A DNA stretch of 64,000 nt from Globisporangium splendens (GCA_006386115.1 VFIW01000008.1:682001-746000), one strand, 5' to 3'. Positions 31,778 to 42,963 are shown, numbered from the stretch's first letter. Notes: generated by a model from the sequence alone, not told the origin. Numbers and translations are program-made.

Positions 31778-31796
31778 GCGGATTTACGAGAATGCG
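31778..31796 (+). promoter_or_regulatory. Upstream motif of family copy 4
   Basis: GCGGATTTACGAGAATGCG, 115 bp upstream of the copy 4 ATG. Confidence 0.5.
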
Positions 31797-31892
31797 TACT
31801 TCATGGATATAACCACAGTACGCTCCCTGCGGATGCCTTGCTCGAAAAACCGCAACAGCAAAACGACATGCTCAGTTGACGACGCGCGCGTG

Positions 31893-33527
31893 ATGAGCTC
31901 CCGACCGGAAGATGCGACGTCCGCGTCGCCTCTTGACGCATGGCCACTGCGCACGGACGCCCCTACGAATGAGAGCGATGATGGGAGCGAGTGGCCTGAT
32001 CTGCTGGAGCTTTTCCCGGACGACGAGTTGGGCGATGCGCTGTGTCTGGTCGACCTAGTGGCCGACGCCGAGGAGGGAAGTGCTCTTGATGGCGATGTGT
32101 CTCTGCCGTCTCGGCGACCTCCTCAACCAGAAGGCGCACGCAGGCGGAAACGAGGGCGCAGAGATACCTTGAGTACGCGTGCGCAGCGAGCGATTGAGAT
32201 CAGGAGACTGCAAAACGAATACCGAGACCTATACGAGACGCTCTTGGCGCTCCGTGAAATGGTAAAGGCAGCAGGTTCGCGACACCATCAGCCTCTATCG
32301 ATGTCTGGACTTGTCGATGCCAAAAAGCACAACCAACCGATGCGTACCCACTGGGTAACGGAAGCTACGAAGCAGCGTGAGCTGCTATTGCTCGCAGAAC
32401 ATGTGAACCGCGAATTGAAACAGGAGTCACGAGTCCAGAAGCGTGAGGCGCGAAGTCTGCATCGAGTCTTGACCAAACGGGTCGCTGATGCCAAAGTACG
32501 TATAGTCACGGCTAGCATGCTGCTTTAGAATGCCATTGAATTTCAACTGCTCCCGTTGTATCTATGCTGATTTTACCGTGGTAGGCGTTGTGGAACCGCC
32601 TGTTCGCAGCTGTGGATGCGATGTTAGCGTTGTCAAGTCTGTCGTCGACGATCTTTTCGGACACGCGCATGGTTTTTGCAGGATTACTACAAGAAACTGA
32701 GGCAATGCACTCGAAAGTCGATGGGGTGCTGCAGTATCTTCGCTCTACGGCCACATTCCCTGTGACCAATGGATCATTTCGGGAATGGAAGACGACACGC
32801 TGTTCTGATAACGAAGGCACTACGCTCGTTGAATTGATTGACGTCGAAGAGTTCCCGTTTCCGATCCCGAACGTGAGCCATGCGGTCGAGAGCATGTATC
32901 GGATTTACGAAATGGACGACTTTGCGAAGCAGGTACTAAGTGCAGTTGATTCTGTGAGATGGTGGTATCCTGGCCATTCATTGTGTTGTGTCTTGATCGC
33001 TTTTTTTCTCCGACGCTTGTGGATTGAACCTAGAATTTTGATGCGTCGGACAACACGATCATGGGAACGTCGTTTTTCACATACGACCATGGCGAAGGCA
33101 TTGTGCACGCTCGACTGCGGCAAGTGGCGCAGCGTTTCACGACAGACACGTACGCGGCGTTTGTGAGCACATCCATCGTGGAATCCACAACTCGGACTCC
33201 AGCAGTGGGAGTCTTGGTCGACAAAGTGCAAGAATAGCGATCGTGTCCACTAGCGACGACGATACGACGTTGAACCAGACGTTCGCAGTCTTGCTGCCCA
33301 AAATTGCGCACTCGACGTCGTCTCCGTCCAGCTCCAAGCGCGACTTGAGCCAGTTTATCAAGCAGTGGCTCGCGAGTTTCTCCTGCGCAAATCAGCACAT
33401 CGAAAATCTCCTCATGGATCCGCCGTCGCCACCGTCCATTCGTACGCTGTGCAGGAAGAGACCCTGGCTACACAACTGGTCCCAGTTCAACAGTGCACAG
33501 CCAGAAACGATACATGATCGCGCATAG
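31893..33527 (+). pseudogene. Family copy 4, broken in exon 3
   Basis: Exons 31893-32495, 32585-32932 and 33034 onward follow the family plan and are intact as far as the conserved K-V-Q-E-W motif. There the Trp codon is TAG (33235-33237), and one base is missing directly after it compared with copies 1 and 3. Beyond these lesions the frame reopens in another phase and runs to 33527 with typical family sequence (T-F-A-V-L-L-P-K-I, then W-L-A-S-F-S-C-A-N-Q-H-I-E-N). A shortened protein lacking the last 90 or so residues could still be made. The lesions sit in one small spot, so the decay is recent. Confidence 0.8.
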
Positions 33528-34112
33528 TTTCAGTGGAACTCGTGACTGTCGCCACGCTCATTTTCCTAAAAGACGCTCGTCTCAAATTTGCACTGCTGCT
33601 GCTGCTGGGTGCACGATCATGGGTGACACAAAGCTTCCCCGAGCATGTACAATGCTAAGCTCACAAAGCATCCATAAGCAGGAGGGCAACACACACCACA
33701 AAAAAGCGACCAGCATTCCAACGTTGAAGTGTTGCGTGAGGCAAGGCACTGGTGTCCACAATGCACTCTGATCTCTCCGTTTGGTATCATTTTTGAAATG
33801 GCTCCGTTTGTTTTACTTGGTGTGGCTTTTTGTTGGTGGTGCAGTTGCAACGAGGTATTGAGCACGTAGTTTGCCATTCCAAGATTCCAGGATACTGGTA
33901 CGCTCCAATGCATACGACTCTTCTCAAATCCGCATAGCGGTACTGGTCTCTTTATCTCCACATGCAAAACTGGATTGGCTTCCTAACTGTTCACTCTTAT
34001 CTCCGATCAAAGGAATACCACTCACACTGTAAGCACAGAACAGATTGCATGCCATGCATTGATAAGGGTGATAAAGTACATGGCTCCATGACAAACTCTC
34101 CCTCTCTTCGAC
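33528..34112. other. Intergenic, family copy 4 to DENR
   Basis: 585 bp. A 116-codon minus-strand open frame (33967-33617) has no recognised similarity. No repeat was seen. Confidence 0.45.
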
Positions 34113-35255
34113 TTATTTCTTGCCCTTCACAGGCTCATCAACGACGACGATCTTGTCCTCCGCGATGCCAAACATCTCCGGGAGCACCTCCATGAGCTCC
34201 ACGATGCAGTCGCCCTGGAGCTGGATCTGCTGCTTGCCTGTGTCGGTCTTGGACAGCGACGAGCTACATGCGAAGCGCTTGCCTAGACTCTTGGACGCGT
34301 CCTTGATGTTCACGCCTTCGAAATCCTCGAGCCCTGTCACAAAGGTCAGGCGTTTGCGGCCCTTGCGCGAGCTCTTGGAGATGTACACGACCGCGTTTGC
34401 CTTGTTCTTGAACTCTTCCTGCTTCTTCTTGCCCTTCTTCTTGACGGTCTTACCTGGACCCTCTGCTTCCAACGTGATGCCCTCAACGCCCGCAGCGATT
34501 TGACGCTCGGCCTCGAGAAAGTCTTCCACGGTGCGGTTGTATTTCGTGAGCCACAAGTTCGGGCAGTGCTCGGCGAGCCATGGCTTGCAGTCGTTGAACA
34601 GTGGGCCGTACTCACAGTATTCGGCAGGCAGCGAATCGACAGGGCAGTACACGACGGTCTTAAACTTCGGCACGCCGTTCTCGTCTTCTTCGTCGTCGTC
34701 CTGTTCGTCGTCGTCATCATCATCCTCGTCTTCCTCAACGGCAGCAGGGACTGCCTTCTTGGCTGGCGCAGCAGGCTTCTTGACCTCTTCCTCGTCATCA
34801 CCGTCGTCCTCGTCGTCATCTTCATCATCCGAGTCGCCTGGTTCCGGGCCGTACTTGCGCACAAGCGCATCGAACAACTGCGCCTCCTTGCCCTTGTACT
34901 TGCTCAGCACGGTCTCGACGTCGCCCACTTTATCAGGGTTGTACTTCTTGTAGAACGCGAGCAGGCGCGCGTGGTTGAAGTCCTTGACGACCTTGGATTC
35001 CGGTACAGACGCAGCAGCAGCGACATCCTTCTTCTTGTCGCTCTTCTTGGCGGACGGTGCCGGCGCAGCGAGCACTTCGTCGGCGCTCGGCTCCGGCCCG
35101 TACTTCTTCACGAGCGCCGTGAACAGCGACGCCTCCTTGCCCTTGAAGCGCTCCAGCACGCCGTCGATCTCGTGCAGCTTGTCGGCGTTGTACTTCTGGT
35201 AGAAGCGCAGCAGACGCTCGCGGTGCGCCATGATGACCTCCTTCGTGCTGCCCAC
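34113..35255 (-). CDS. DENR: DENR (density-regulated protein) with two extra N-terminal repeats
   Basis: A single exon of 380 aa (a second start at 35231 would remove 8 residues). The C-terminal two thirds are DENR/Tma22: V-Y-C-P-V-D-S-L-P-A-E-Y-C-E-Y, then L-A-E-H-C-P, a Lys-rich linker, and a SUI1 fold with L-T-F-V-T-G-L-E-D-F-E and I-Q-L-Q-G-D. DENR pairs with MCT-1 to recycle 40S subunits and restart translation. The first 130 residues hold two copies of a 40-residue module: R-L-L-x-F-Y-x-K-Y-N-x-D-K, then V-L-x-x-x-K-G-K-E-A-x-L-F-x-A-L-V-x-K-Y-G-P-E-P. Animal and yeast DENR lack it. Very acidic linkers follow. Confidence 0.9.
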   Translation of the reverse strand: MGSTKEVIMAHRERLLRFYQKYNADKLHEIDGVLERFKGKEASLFTALVKKYGPEPSADEVLAAPAPSAKKSDKKKDVAAAASVPESKVVKDFNHARLLAFYKKYNPDKVGDVETVLSKYKGKEAQLFDALVRKYGPEPGDSDDEDDDEDDGDDEEEVKKPAAPAKKAVPAAVEEDEDDDDDDEQDDDEEDENGVPKFKTVVYCPVDSLPAEYCEYGPLFNDCKPWLAEHCPNLWLTKYNRTVEDFLEAERQIAAGVEGITLEAEGPGKTVKKKGKKKQEEFKNKANAVVYISKSSRKGRKRLTFVTGLEDFEGVNIKDASKSLGKRFACSSSLSKTDTGKQQIQLQGDCIVELMEVLPEMFGIAEDKIVVVDEPVKGKK

Positions 35256-35727
35256 TCAAATGGATCTCTCTGCCTTGCTAATTGGCGGCATGCACCCTCT
35301 CTATTCTGATACTAAGAGTATACTATACCCTACTTTAATACAAGACCAACAGTCTTTTTCGTATTTTGATGATGACATTGAGGACTTGAACAGAGGACTC
35401 ATGAGAGAATGCCAGTTTTCGATCTCCTGATTGGCGGGTTTTGGTTTGTGACTATTCCTTTTACTGGATGAAATCATGGTAATCGTGACATCATTGGTGG
35501 AAAGGCACCACAAGTCCTCTTCGCAGATCTTCAGAAGTGTCAGTGCGTTCTCAGAGCCATTTCCAACAAGCGCGGCATCAAGCTCTCTGCGTCTGTGTGT
35601 GTGTGTGTGTGTGCACGTGCACACAGAGATCTGCGCATCAAGCGTTTGAAGTTGACACGAGCTGCGATCACGAGCGCCGCGCGTAGAGAAGAACAGCAGC
35701 GGAAGACGCGCGAAGCAGACAGCGAGA
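35256..35727. other. Divergent promoter region, DENR and CLC gene
   Basis: 472 bp between divergent starts. Contains a (TG)n run at about 35595-35613. No gene is recognised. Confidence 0.5.
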
Positions 35728-38700
35728 ATGGGCGAGCGAATGAATTGGCGAAGCTCCGACATCGAGAGTCTGGACTACGGTGCGATGCGCGGATTATTTA
35801 GAGGCGCTTAGCGCATCGCTGACATGTTGCGCAGGGTGTGCTCAAATGCCGTATTGTATGTGTGTGTTGTTATGTGCGCATGCAGATCTCTTTGAAAGCG
35901 TCGTGAACAAGTCAGGTACGATGAGGGTGATGGCTTTCGTCTAGTAGCATGATCCATTCCTTCTAAAGCGATTCGTGGACCATAATGAAGACGCTAACAA
36001 TGCACGTGCGCTTTCGTTTGATTGCCTTGGGCAGGCATGGGCTACAAGTACCGTGATGGGCAAGAAAAGAACCGATTGGTCTACGCGCGATGGTTCATCA
36101 CGATGCTCACAGGCGTCGGGACTGCGCTCGTGGCGGTGTTCCTTTTGTACTGCACGACGCTGCTGATGTCGCTGAAGCAGCACCTACTCGTGTACTCGAT
36201 CCAGCATGAGCTCGAGAAGCACGTGCTCTTTGGCACGACCTTTTGGTCGATGGTGGGCTTCAATCTGGTGCTCGTCGCGATCGCAGCCACGTTGACGTCC
36301 TTCGGAGAACCTGTCGCGGCCGGATCAGGTATGTCTTTCTGGCTAGCGTCTGCATGACGCTGGACGAACTCTCTAAGCGTTATTATTGTGACCTGCTGCT
36401 GCTGTTAGGGATTTCGGAGGTGAAGACCATGCTTAACGGTTCGTACCTTTGCTACGTAGTCCACTGATCTTCCCATGTCTCCACTTTGTTTAAGGGGTGT
36501 GATTTCTCATCATTTCGGTTGCTTTGTGCCCTTTCAGGAATGAAAATCCCGCGAATGCTGCGTCTCCGTACGCTGATCATCAAAGTGATCGGTACGATTT
36601 GCTCAGTTTCAGGAGGTCTCCCAGTCGGTAAAGAGGGTCCAATGATCCACAGGTGCGTGCGAAGATCCCACTGCAAAATGCCTCTGTACGAGGGGACTAA
36701 CTTATACACGCTTATGCGTTCTCTATGAACAGCGGCGCCATTGTTGCAGCCGGACTCTCACAGGGAAAATCCTCGACCATGGGCTACGACACGAGCTTTT
36801 CGTACTTTGCCGGTTTCCGCAACGATCGTGAGAAGCGCGACTTTGTGTCATGTGGTGCTGCTGCAGGTGTCGCCTCAGCGTTCGGCGCCCCGATCGGTGG
36901 TGTGCTGTTCGTACTCGAAGAAGGCGCGTCATTCTGGAACCAGACGCTGACATGGCGGACGCTGTTTTGCGCCATGTCGGCGACGTTCACATTAGCGTTT
37001 TTCCTGTCAGGTATCAACGACAACCTCAACTGGGGCACACTGGGGAGCCACACAGGCACGTTCACGTTTGGTCCGTTCGCATCATCGACATACCAGATCT
37101 GGGAAGTGCCGCTGTTCATCCTGATTGGCATCGGTGGCGGCATCCAAGGTGCGCTCTTCAATGGCGTGAACACGCGGCTCTCGAAAGTGCGGTCGCGGTG
37201 GATCCGCACGCGTCGCGTGGCTTGGGTCGAAGCGCTCGCGCTGTCGTTGCTGATCTCGTCGGCGACGTTTGCCGTGCCGTTCATCTTTGGGAAATGCAAC
37301 CCGCTGCCTCAGATCCGCGAAGACCTGACGCACTTGACGCAACCTGGCGCTGAGCACAACAAGGCGTTTTCGTTTGCGATGGAGACGCTGCACCGCAATG
37401 GTACTGCGTGCATTTGCGAAAGCTGCGCGAACGTCGGTCTCGATGGCGCCGATTGTTTCCAAGCCGACGACACGGTCGAGTACCCGTACAAGAAGGAGTT
37501 GGTCCGTTTTTATTGCCGCAAGGGCGAGTACAACGACCTGGCGTCGTTGATGCTGTCGTCTGGAGAGATCGCGATCAAGCACTTGTTCCACGCACCGCCC
37601 AACTCGTTCGATGTGTCCAACTTGGTGATCTTCTGGGGCGTCATGATGGTGCTGGCGTGCATCACGTATGGTCTGAAAGTACCGAGTGGACTGTTTGTTC
37701 CGGCACTGCTGATCGGCGCTGCGTACGGTCGGCTCTGGACCCGCGTGATCAATTACTTCACTGCGATGCTGAAGCTGAAGACCGTAGACCCACGAACGTA
37801 TGGTCTCGTTGGAAGCTGTGCGATGCTCGGTGGCGTCACGCGCATGACGATCTCGCTCACAGTCATCATCCTCGAGTGCACGGGCAACATCGAGTATGGT
37901 CTTCCGCTGATCCTGACGTCGTTCTTCGCGCGATGGGTCGGCAATTACTTTAACGAAGGTATCTACGACATCCACATCCACCTCCGTCACGTCCCGTTTC
38001 TCGATTGGAACCCGTCGCTGCGGGGTTTCTTCCTTCGCGTGAAGCACATTATGACGATGAACCCGAAGACGCTGCGCACTGTCGAGCGCGCCGGCGTGAT
38101 TTTTGATCTCCTCGTGAGCACGAAGCACAATGCGTTCCCCGTGATCGTCGAGGACCCGACGTTTGGCAACCGCTTCTTTGCCGGCGTGATCCTGCGGAAA
38201 CAGCTGAACGTGTTGCTGAGCCATCGCGACTTTAGCACCACGAAGCCCAAACCATTCAGTCGAAAGCCGCCTCCTTCTGAGCGTTCCCAGGATCGCGAGG
38301 ATGGCTTTCGTCGCGCGAATACGAGCTCTGAGAGTGACGACACGCCTCGTTCCGACGACATGCTCTTGCGGTCGCCCACCGAGACCGACGCGACATACTG
38401 CTTGTCGTATCGGGACATGGAAGCGCATTACCCGCGGTATCCGACGCCAACACTGTTCCCGGACCGCACGACGGCGTTCACGGGGAGCGACGGCGATCAG
38501 ATGTACACGCTGTCGGAAGACGATCGCTCGCTCTGGGTCGACTTGACGCCATACATCAACCAGACGCCGTATTTGATCCAAGAAGAAGCGCCGTTTGTGC
38601 GCGCGTATCGACTCTTTCGAAGTGCGGGGCTGCGGCATCTCGTCGTCGTCAACCGGCACAACAACGTGCGTGGGATCATCACGCGACGGGATCTGCAGGA

Positions 38701-38896
38701 CGAGCACTGCACGCGGTCATTCCGCCTCGCGAAGAACGTCGACCCGGAGGATCTGTACCCGCTTTCAGGTGCGCCACCTGTGAGCTTTTTCCGACAGCTT
38801 CGACGGACTGTGTCGCGATCCGACCAGGTCAAGCGCGTTCTGGGGAACACCAAGCAGCAAGCGCGCGAAGAGAACATGGACACGTTGCCCCGTTAA
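35728..38896 (+). CDS. CLC-6/7-type chloride channel or H+/Cl- exchanger
   Basis: Six exons (35728-35779, 35886-35915, 36035-36328, 36409-36438, 36538-36652, 36733-38896) give 894 aa. Two exons are only 30 nt long, yet every join keeps frame. The N-terminus I-E-S-L-D-Y is typical of CLC-6/7. The selectivity segments are present: G-S-G-I-S-E and [11 protein letters not shown], whose Glu is the gating glutamate. K-V-P-S-G-L-F-V-P follows later. The C-terminus has two CBS domains (about residues 615-665 and 780-840), separated by a long Ser/Arg/Asp-rich insert. The gating Glu is visible; I did not settle the proton glutamate, so channel versus exchanger is open. Likely in an endo-lysosomal or vacuolar membrane. 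Confidence 0.93.
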
Positions 38897-39074
38897 CAGT
38901 GATGTGTGTGCGTTTTCGTCGGGTCAATAGAGTGAGGCGTTTGGCTGTATGTCGACTTAGCCGCATATCTGCAGCTATGAACATAATATGAATGCATCTC
39001 TCGGGTGTTAACTGCGTGCAAAAAAAGGAAAACAGAATCGATCATGCTCGTATGGACGTTTACTACTCAGGAAT

Positions 39075-39790
39075 TCATTGACACTTGGGACCGCGAGAGC
39101 CACTGGCAATCACACCGCTGACCTGGTGCTTGACGCCTCTCGTACGTTGTTCAGGCGCACAGTGTGCCCGCTCGAGTTCTCGATGCGCATCCACCGCTCG
39201 TCGAGCACCATGCAGAGGACCACGAGCAGCGCAGCGCGATCTCAAGCGTGTACAGCGCTTTTCCACGATGCCGCGTGTCGTAGACCCAGACATCCGTTAT
39301 GGGATCCCGCGCGCTCGCGAGCCCGCGGTCGAGATAAAAGTACGCGTGGTGGCGGCTCCAATGCCCTCGATGGCAATGATACACTGCTGGCCTGACGTGC
39401 GGTCCATGAACTCGGCGTGAAGCTGAAGCTCATCTTGATCCGCAGCGTCAGGAACAGCTGAGCTCCTCGCGATTGTGGCTTGTGCCTGGGAACACGTGGG
39501 TCGCGTGGGTAGACGAGAACAGCGTCTTCTTGGAGTCTGCGATAGGCGTGGCGTCGTTGCCATCGATGCACACGAGCGTCTGGAGGTTCGACAGCATGCG
39601 CGTCTTCTCTCGTCTGAAGCACACAGCACCCGTGCTCGCGTTGCGCACGACGAACTTGCTGGGGAAAGTAACCGCGCCATGACTCGCAAATCCACCACGT
39701 GGGACCTGCAGCAGGAAAAGCCCGCCGCAGTGGCATCAATGACGACGGACAGCGGCACGCGGTTGATTAATGTCCACGCACGCGACCAGG
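39075..39790 (-). pseudogene. LURP-one-related (tubby-like fold) pseudogene
   Basis: Family similarity is scattered over three minus-strand frames, so the gene has several frameshifts. In order are: F-V-V-R-N-A-S-T-G-A-V-C-F then M-L-S-N-L-Q-T-L-V (39650-39590), L-F-S-S-T-H-A-T-H-V-F-P-G-T (about 39530), a stretch with F-M-D-R-T-S-G-Q-Q-C-I-I-A-I (about 39400), and near the end A-L-L-V-V-L-C-M-V-L-D-E-R-W (about 39230-39190), the usual LURP-one C-terminal helix. Proteins of this family are numerous in oomycetes and plants and have an uncertain, possibly membrane-linked, role. The assignment rests on pattern recognition, as no alignment was run. Confidence 0.6.
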
Positions 39791-39923
39791 TTTCCCATTT
39801 TTGAGTTGGACAAATGAATCCAGTATTGCGATTTGGGTACACTATATCATAATAGAGAGTCATGAAGGCACATCTAAATTATTGCACTGCATGCTCAAGT
39901 CACTCGGAAATACGCACCACAAT

Positions 39924-39940
39924 GCGGATTTCGAGAAACG
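39924..39940 (+). promoter_or_regulatory. Upstream motif of family copy 5
   Basis: GCGGATTTCGAGAAACG, 258 bp upstream of the copy 5 ATG, the largest distance among the copies. Confidence 0.45.
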
Positions 39941-40181
39941 AGAGATTAACGGGAGAGTACTGTACTTGCGCATGCATTGCAGTGACAGGCTGGAAAGTGT
40001 TGAACTGCTTAATTTTGTGGACATATATTTGAGAGAACATATAGCAGATATACATGAAGAACCTCCGGTAACGCAAACCCTCTTCAAATCAAAATCACTG
40101 CTTGCTCTGATGCTGAGAACATGTTGCCATGGGAAGCGACGACAGGCGCAACGACACACTGGAAAACGTGTCACGGACTCG

Positions 40182-41812
40182 ATGAGCTCACTACGTGAAG
40201 ATGCCGCAAACACGTCCCCTCTCGACCCTGAGCCATCGCTCGCGCTCGTTCGGATGGACGACAACGAGAGCGACGGAGGCGAGTGGCCGGAATGGCAGGA
40301 GCTGCTCCCGGAATGGAGTGGCGACCTGGATGAGGACGTGCTCGGTCTGGACACCATTTTTGCCAGCGCGACGAAGGACCATGCTCGTGATGCCGCTTCC
40401 CTGCCGCACAAGCCTGGAAGTCAACCCAAGACGGGTCGCAAGCGGTGTGCGAACACGCTGAGCACGCGTGCGAAACGAGCGATGGAGATCAGGAGACTGC
40501 AACAAGAATGCAAAGACCTCTGTGGAACTCTCTTGGCGCTCCGTGAAAGAGTGAAAGCAGCAGGCTCAGCGCGCCGCCAGCCTTTGCCTCTATCAATGCG
40601 TACTGGCGCAGAACTGCGTAGCCATTTAGCTGGTACGCCCTGGGAAACCCAAGCTGGGAGACAGCGTGAGTTGCTGCTACTCGCAGAGTGTGCGAACCGC
40701 AATCTAAAATTCGAGTTGGAAGTGCAGAAGCGCGAGGCACGAAGTCTGCACCGAGTGTTGAGCAAGCGGATCGCCGATGCCAAGGTGTGCGCGCTTTCGT
40801 CGCTGGCTACAAAGTGTTTGTTGCGTTTATGCGTATGTTGCAATGTACTGATCCGCTGATTGCCACGTGGTAGGTCTTGTGGAAGAACTTGTACACATCT
40901 ACAGCTCAAGCACCAAAGCTGTCGACCCCATTGCCGCCGATCTTCTCGGATACGCGTATGGTGTTTGCAAGACTGTTGGCGGAGACCGAAGCAATGCACT
41001 CGAAGACCGACATGATGCTACAGCATCTTCGTTCCAAGGTCTCGTTCCCTGTAGAAAATGGTTCGTTTCGAGAATGGAAAGCGACGTACAGACCCTCAGG
41101 CACTGCGGAGGAAGACACGGCGTTTGTCGAAATGATCGACGTCGAAGAGCTTCCGTTTTCAGTACCACACGTGCACCACGCAATCGTGGCCATGTACCGT
41201 GCCGACGAGATGGACCAGTTTGCGAAACAAGTGCAGTTGTTGTTTCCCTGTGTTCTCTAATCTTGTCCTGTGTACTAATCGTTCGCTCATTGTTTTGTCG
41301 TATAGAACTTTAATGCATCGGACGACACGATCATGTCGACGGCGTTTTCCACGTACGATCAGGGCGATGAGATTGTTCATGTTCGACTGCGCCAAGTGGT
41401 GCAGCACTTTGTGGCGGACACGTACGCGGTGCTTGTGAGCACGTTCATCGTGGATTCTTTGACGAACGCATGGACGCCATCGCCCCATGGCTTGGTTAAG
41501 AGAGTGCAAGAGTGGCGGGTCGTGTGCCCAAGCGACGATGGCACGACGTTGCACCAGACTATTGCGATCTTGGTCCCCGAGTTCTCGCACCCAACCGTGC
41601 TGGATCCTTCTCGCCCAACCTTCGGGAAGCGCGTGGTCATGCAGCAGATCGACGCGTGGCTCGCGAGCTTCGAGCACACGAACAGCAAGATTGAGAATCT
41701 GCTGACGAATCCGTCGTTGTCGTCAAAGCGGGCACCGCTGTCGAAGATGACTCCAGTCCACAAAAGAGCCCCACAGATAAGCTTTCCTGCACCACCATCT
41801 CTCATTGCGTGA
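40182..41812 (+). CDS. Family copy 5: coiled-coil/START-like protein
   Basis: Exons 40182-40784, 40874-41230 and 41306-41812, phase 0, give 488 aa. It belongs with copies 1, 3 and 4: E-S-D-G-G-E-W-P-E-W-Q-E-L-L-P in the acidic segment, S-T-R-A-K-R-A-M-E-I-R-R-L at the coiled coil, R-S-L-H-R-V-L-S-K-R-I-A-D-A-K before the splice. Exon 2 keeps L-L-A-E-T-E-A-M-H, G-S-F-R-E-W-K and D-V-E-E-L-P-F. Exon 3 has N-A-S-D-D-T-I-M and V-Q-E-W-R-V-V. No lesion was seen. The frame is open upstream to 39801, but the start is set at the ATG that aligns with the other copies. Confidence 0.86.
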
Positions 41813-42120
41813 CACTCGGCGCATATGCGGATATAATAAAGTAATTGTCGGAATAAAGCAGTGTATAAGTGATATGTGTTGTTCGGAATTAACTCGATGC
41901 GCGGTTTTAGTATGGCAAATGTGTCAGTGGTCTTGAGACTCGTTGTGCATTTGCCACTGTGATAAAAGAAACCCTTGGTTTTCAACAAAAATAAACCATC
42001 AAAACACATCAAACGGTTTGTTCCGCACACACCAGTTTAATGCGTTTTGAAGGGTCATTGTGTTGTTGGTGCATACAGTGTTGCACAGCAGCTGCCTTCA
42101 AGTGCACAGCAACTTAGCAT

Positions 42121-42137
42121 GCGGACTTCAACGACAT
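42121..42137 (+). promoter_or_regulatory. Upstream motif of family copy 6, first of three
   Basis: GCGGACTTCAACGACAT. Confidence 0.45.
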
Positions 42138-42189
42138 TCCTGTTTTGTTTGGTGGTGTACCGCAAGCTCTTGGATGTTCGTTGAAGTCC

Positions 42190-42206
42190 GCGGACTTGAA
42201 TGAATG
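42190..42206 (+). promoter_or_regulatory. Upstream motif of family copy 6, second of three
   Basis: GCGGACTTGAATGAATG, preceded by CAC/GTCC sequence making a short GTCCGCGGAC palindrome. Confidence 0.45.
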
Positions 42207-42243
42207 TTCAGTGCTTGTGTGGCTGCAACCATTTTTTCGCAGT

Positions 42244-42260
42244 ACGGATTTAAACGAATG
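42244..42260 (+). promoter_or_regulatory. Upstream motif of family copy 6, third of three
   Basis: ACGGATTTAAACGAATG, 128 bp upstream of the copy 6 ATG. Confidence 0.5.
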
Positions 42261-42371
42261 TTTGGTGGTGCTCCCCATGGCAGGAGCTCACTCGTGTGTT
42301 TATGCACCAGCGCGCGAAGAGAGCACCAGCACTCGCACGGCACCTCTGGGCGATGAGGCGTCGTGACCAGC

Positions 42372-42827
42372 ATGCACCACCACCAGCTCAATAAGGCGTC
42401 GCATGGAGGCGCCATGGATAGCGCCAACAGCAGCTTCTGCAGTGACGATGGGGTCCACGACTTCGGTGCGATGGAGGAGTTCGTAGCCGGATGGGGCGAC
42501 AACGTCGACATCGACATGTTGCTGAGGGAGGAGGGCTATGATGGCGATGCGTGGGACTCTGCAGACGTGCCCGCCACAACTGACTGGGCTTCAAGCGGCG
42601 AACCTACTCGTTGGAGCAGTTCAAAATGCTTCCTGACCGAGATGGAGATCGAAAGGCTTCAACAGGATGCGAAAGCCTTAGAAGAGACGCTCTTGAAGAT
42701 GCGTAAACTGCGAGCCTTGATGCAAGTGTCGTCTGGCGTGAGCAGTCTACACCATTTCCAGCTCAAACCGGGACGACCTGGGCTCCATCTCGGAAGACTT
42801 CGTGATCCAAATCGGGAGACCTGTTAA
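42372..42827 (+). pseudogene. Family copy 6, truncated in exon 1
   Basis: 151 codons starting M-H-H-H-Q-L. The acidic segment (G-A-M-E-E-F-V-A-G-W-G-D-N-V-D-I-D-M) and the first coiled coil (E-M-E-I-E-R-L-Q-Q-D-A-K-A-L-E-E-T-L) are family-like. The rest of exon 1 (second helix and its R-S-L-x-R-I-L-M-K-R end) and exons 2-3 are missing. Unrelated codons lead to a stop within a hairpin-forming inverted repeat at 42808-42845. It could still produce a short coiled-coil protein that might pair with full-length members. Confidence 0.72.
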
Positions 42828-42845
42828 AATTGGTCTCCCGATTTG
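42808..42845. repeat. Perfect 14-bp inverted repeat at the end of copy 6
   Basis: CAAATCGGGAGACC (42808-42821) and its exact reverse complement (42832-42845) flank a 10-nt loop. It includes the copy 6 stop codon region. Confidence 0.9.
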
Positions 42846-42945
42846 AATAGTGCGCTCTCAGTAGATCTGAAAAGTCCGCACTATGATTGCAACCGCATGA
42901 AAAATGAGCCGCAACTACACTCGCGTGCGAGCATAACAATAAAAC

Positions 42946-42963
42946 ACGTATTTAAACGAGAAG
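42946..42963 (+). promoter_or_regulatory. Upstream motif of family copy 7
   Basis: CACGTATTTAAACGAGAA, about 80 bp upstream of the copy 7 ATG; the C-G-T-A-T-T-T form shared with copies 8, 10 and 11. Confidence 0.45.

Larger units (their letters stand above)
41813..42371. other. Intergenic between family copies 5 and 6, with three motif copies
   Basis: 559 bp, AT-rich to about 42050. Its right part holds three GCGGA/ACGGA motifs (42121, 42190 and 42244), the densest cluster in the array. Confidence 0.6.

Noticed and set aside
34500..35309. 269-codon plus-strand frame rich in Leu, Val and Phe, looking like a membrane protein
   Set aside because: Antisense to the acidic and Lys-rich codons of DENR, which always mirror as hydrophobic residues.
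37082..38707. 541-codon minus-strand frame
   Set aside because: Antisense to the CLC gene; composition (Arg, Val, His) is that of a shadow frame.
39801..40181. Upstream extension of family copy 5 by 127 codons
   Set aside because: No similarity to other copies, and it crosses the upstream motif; probably a chance open frame.
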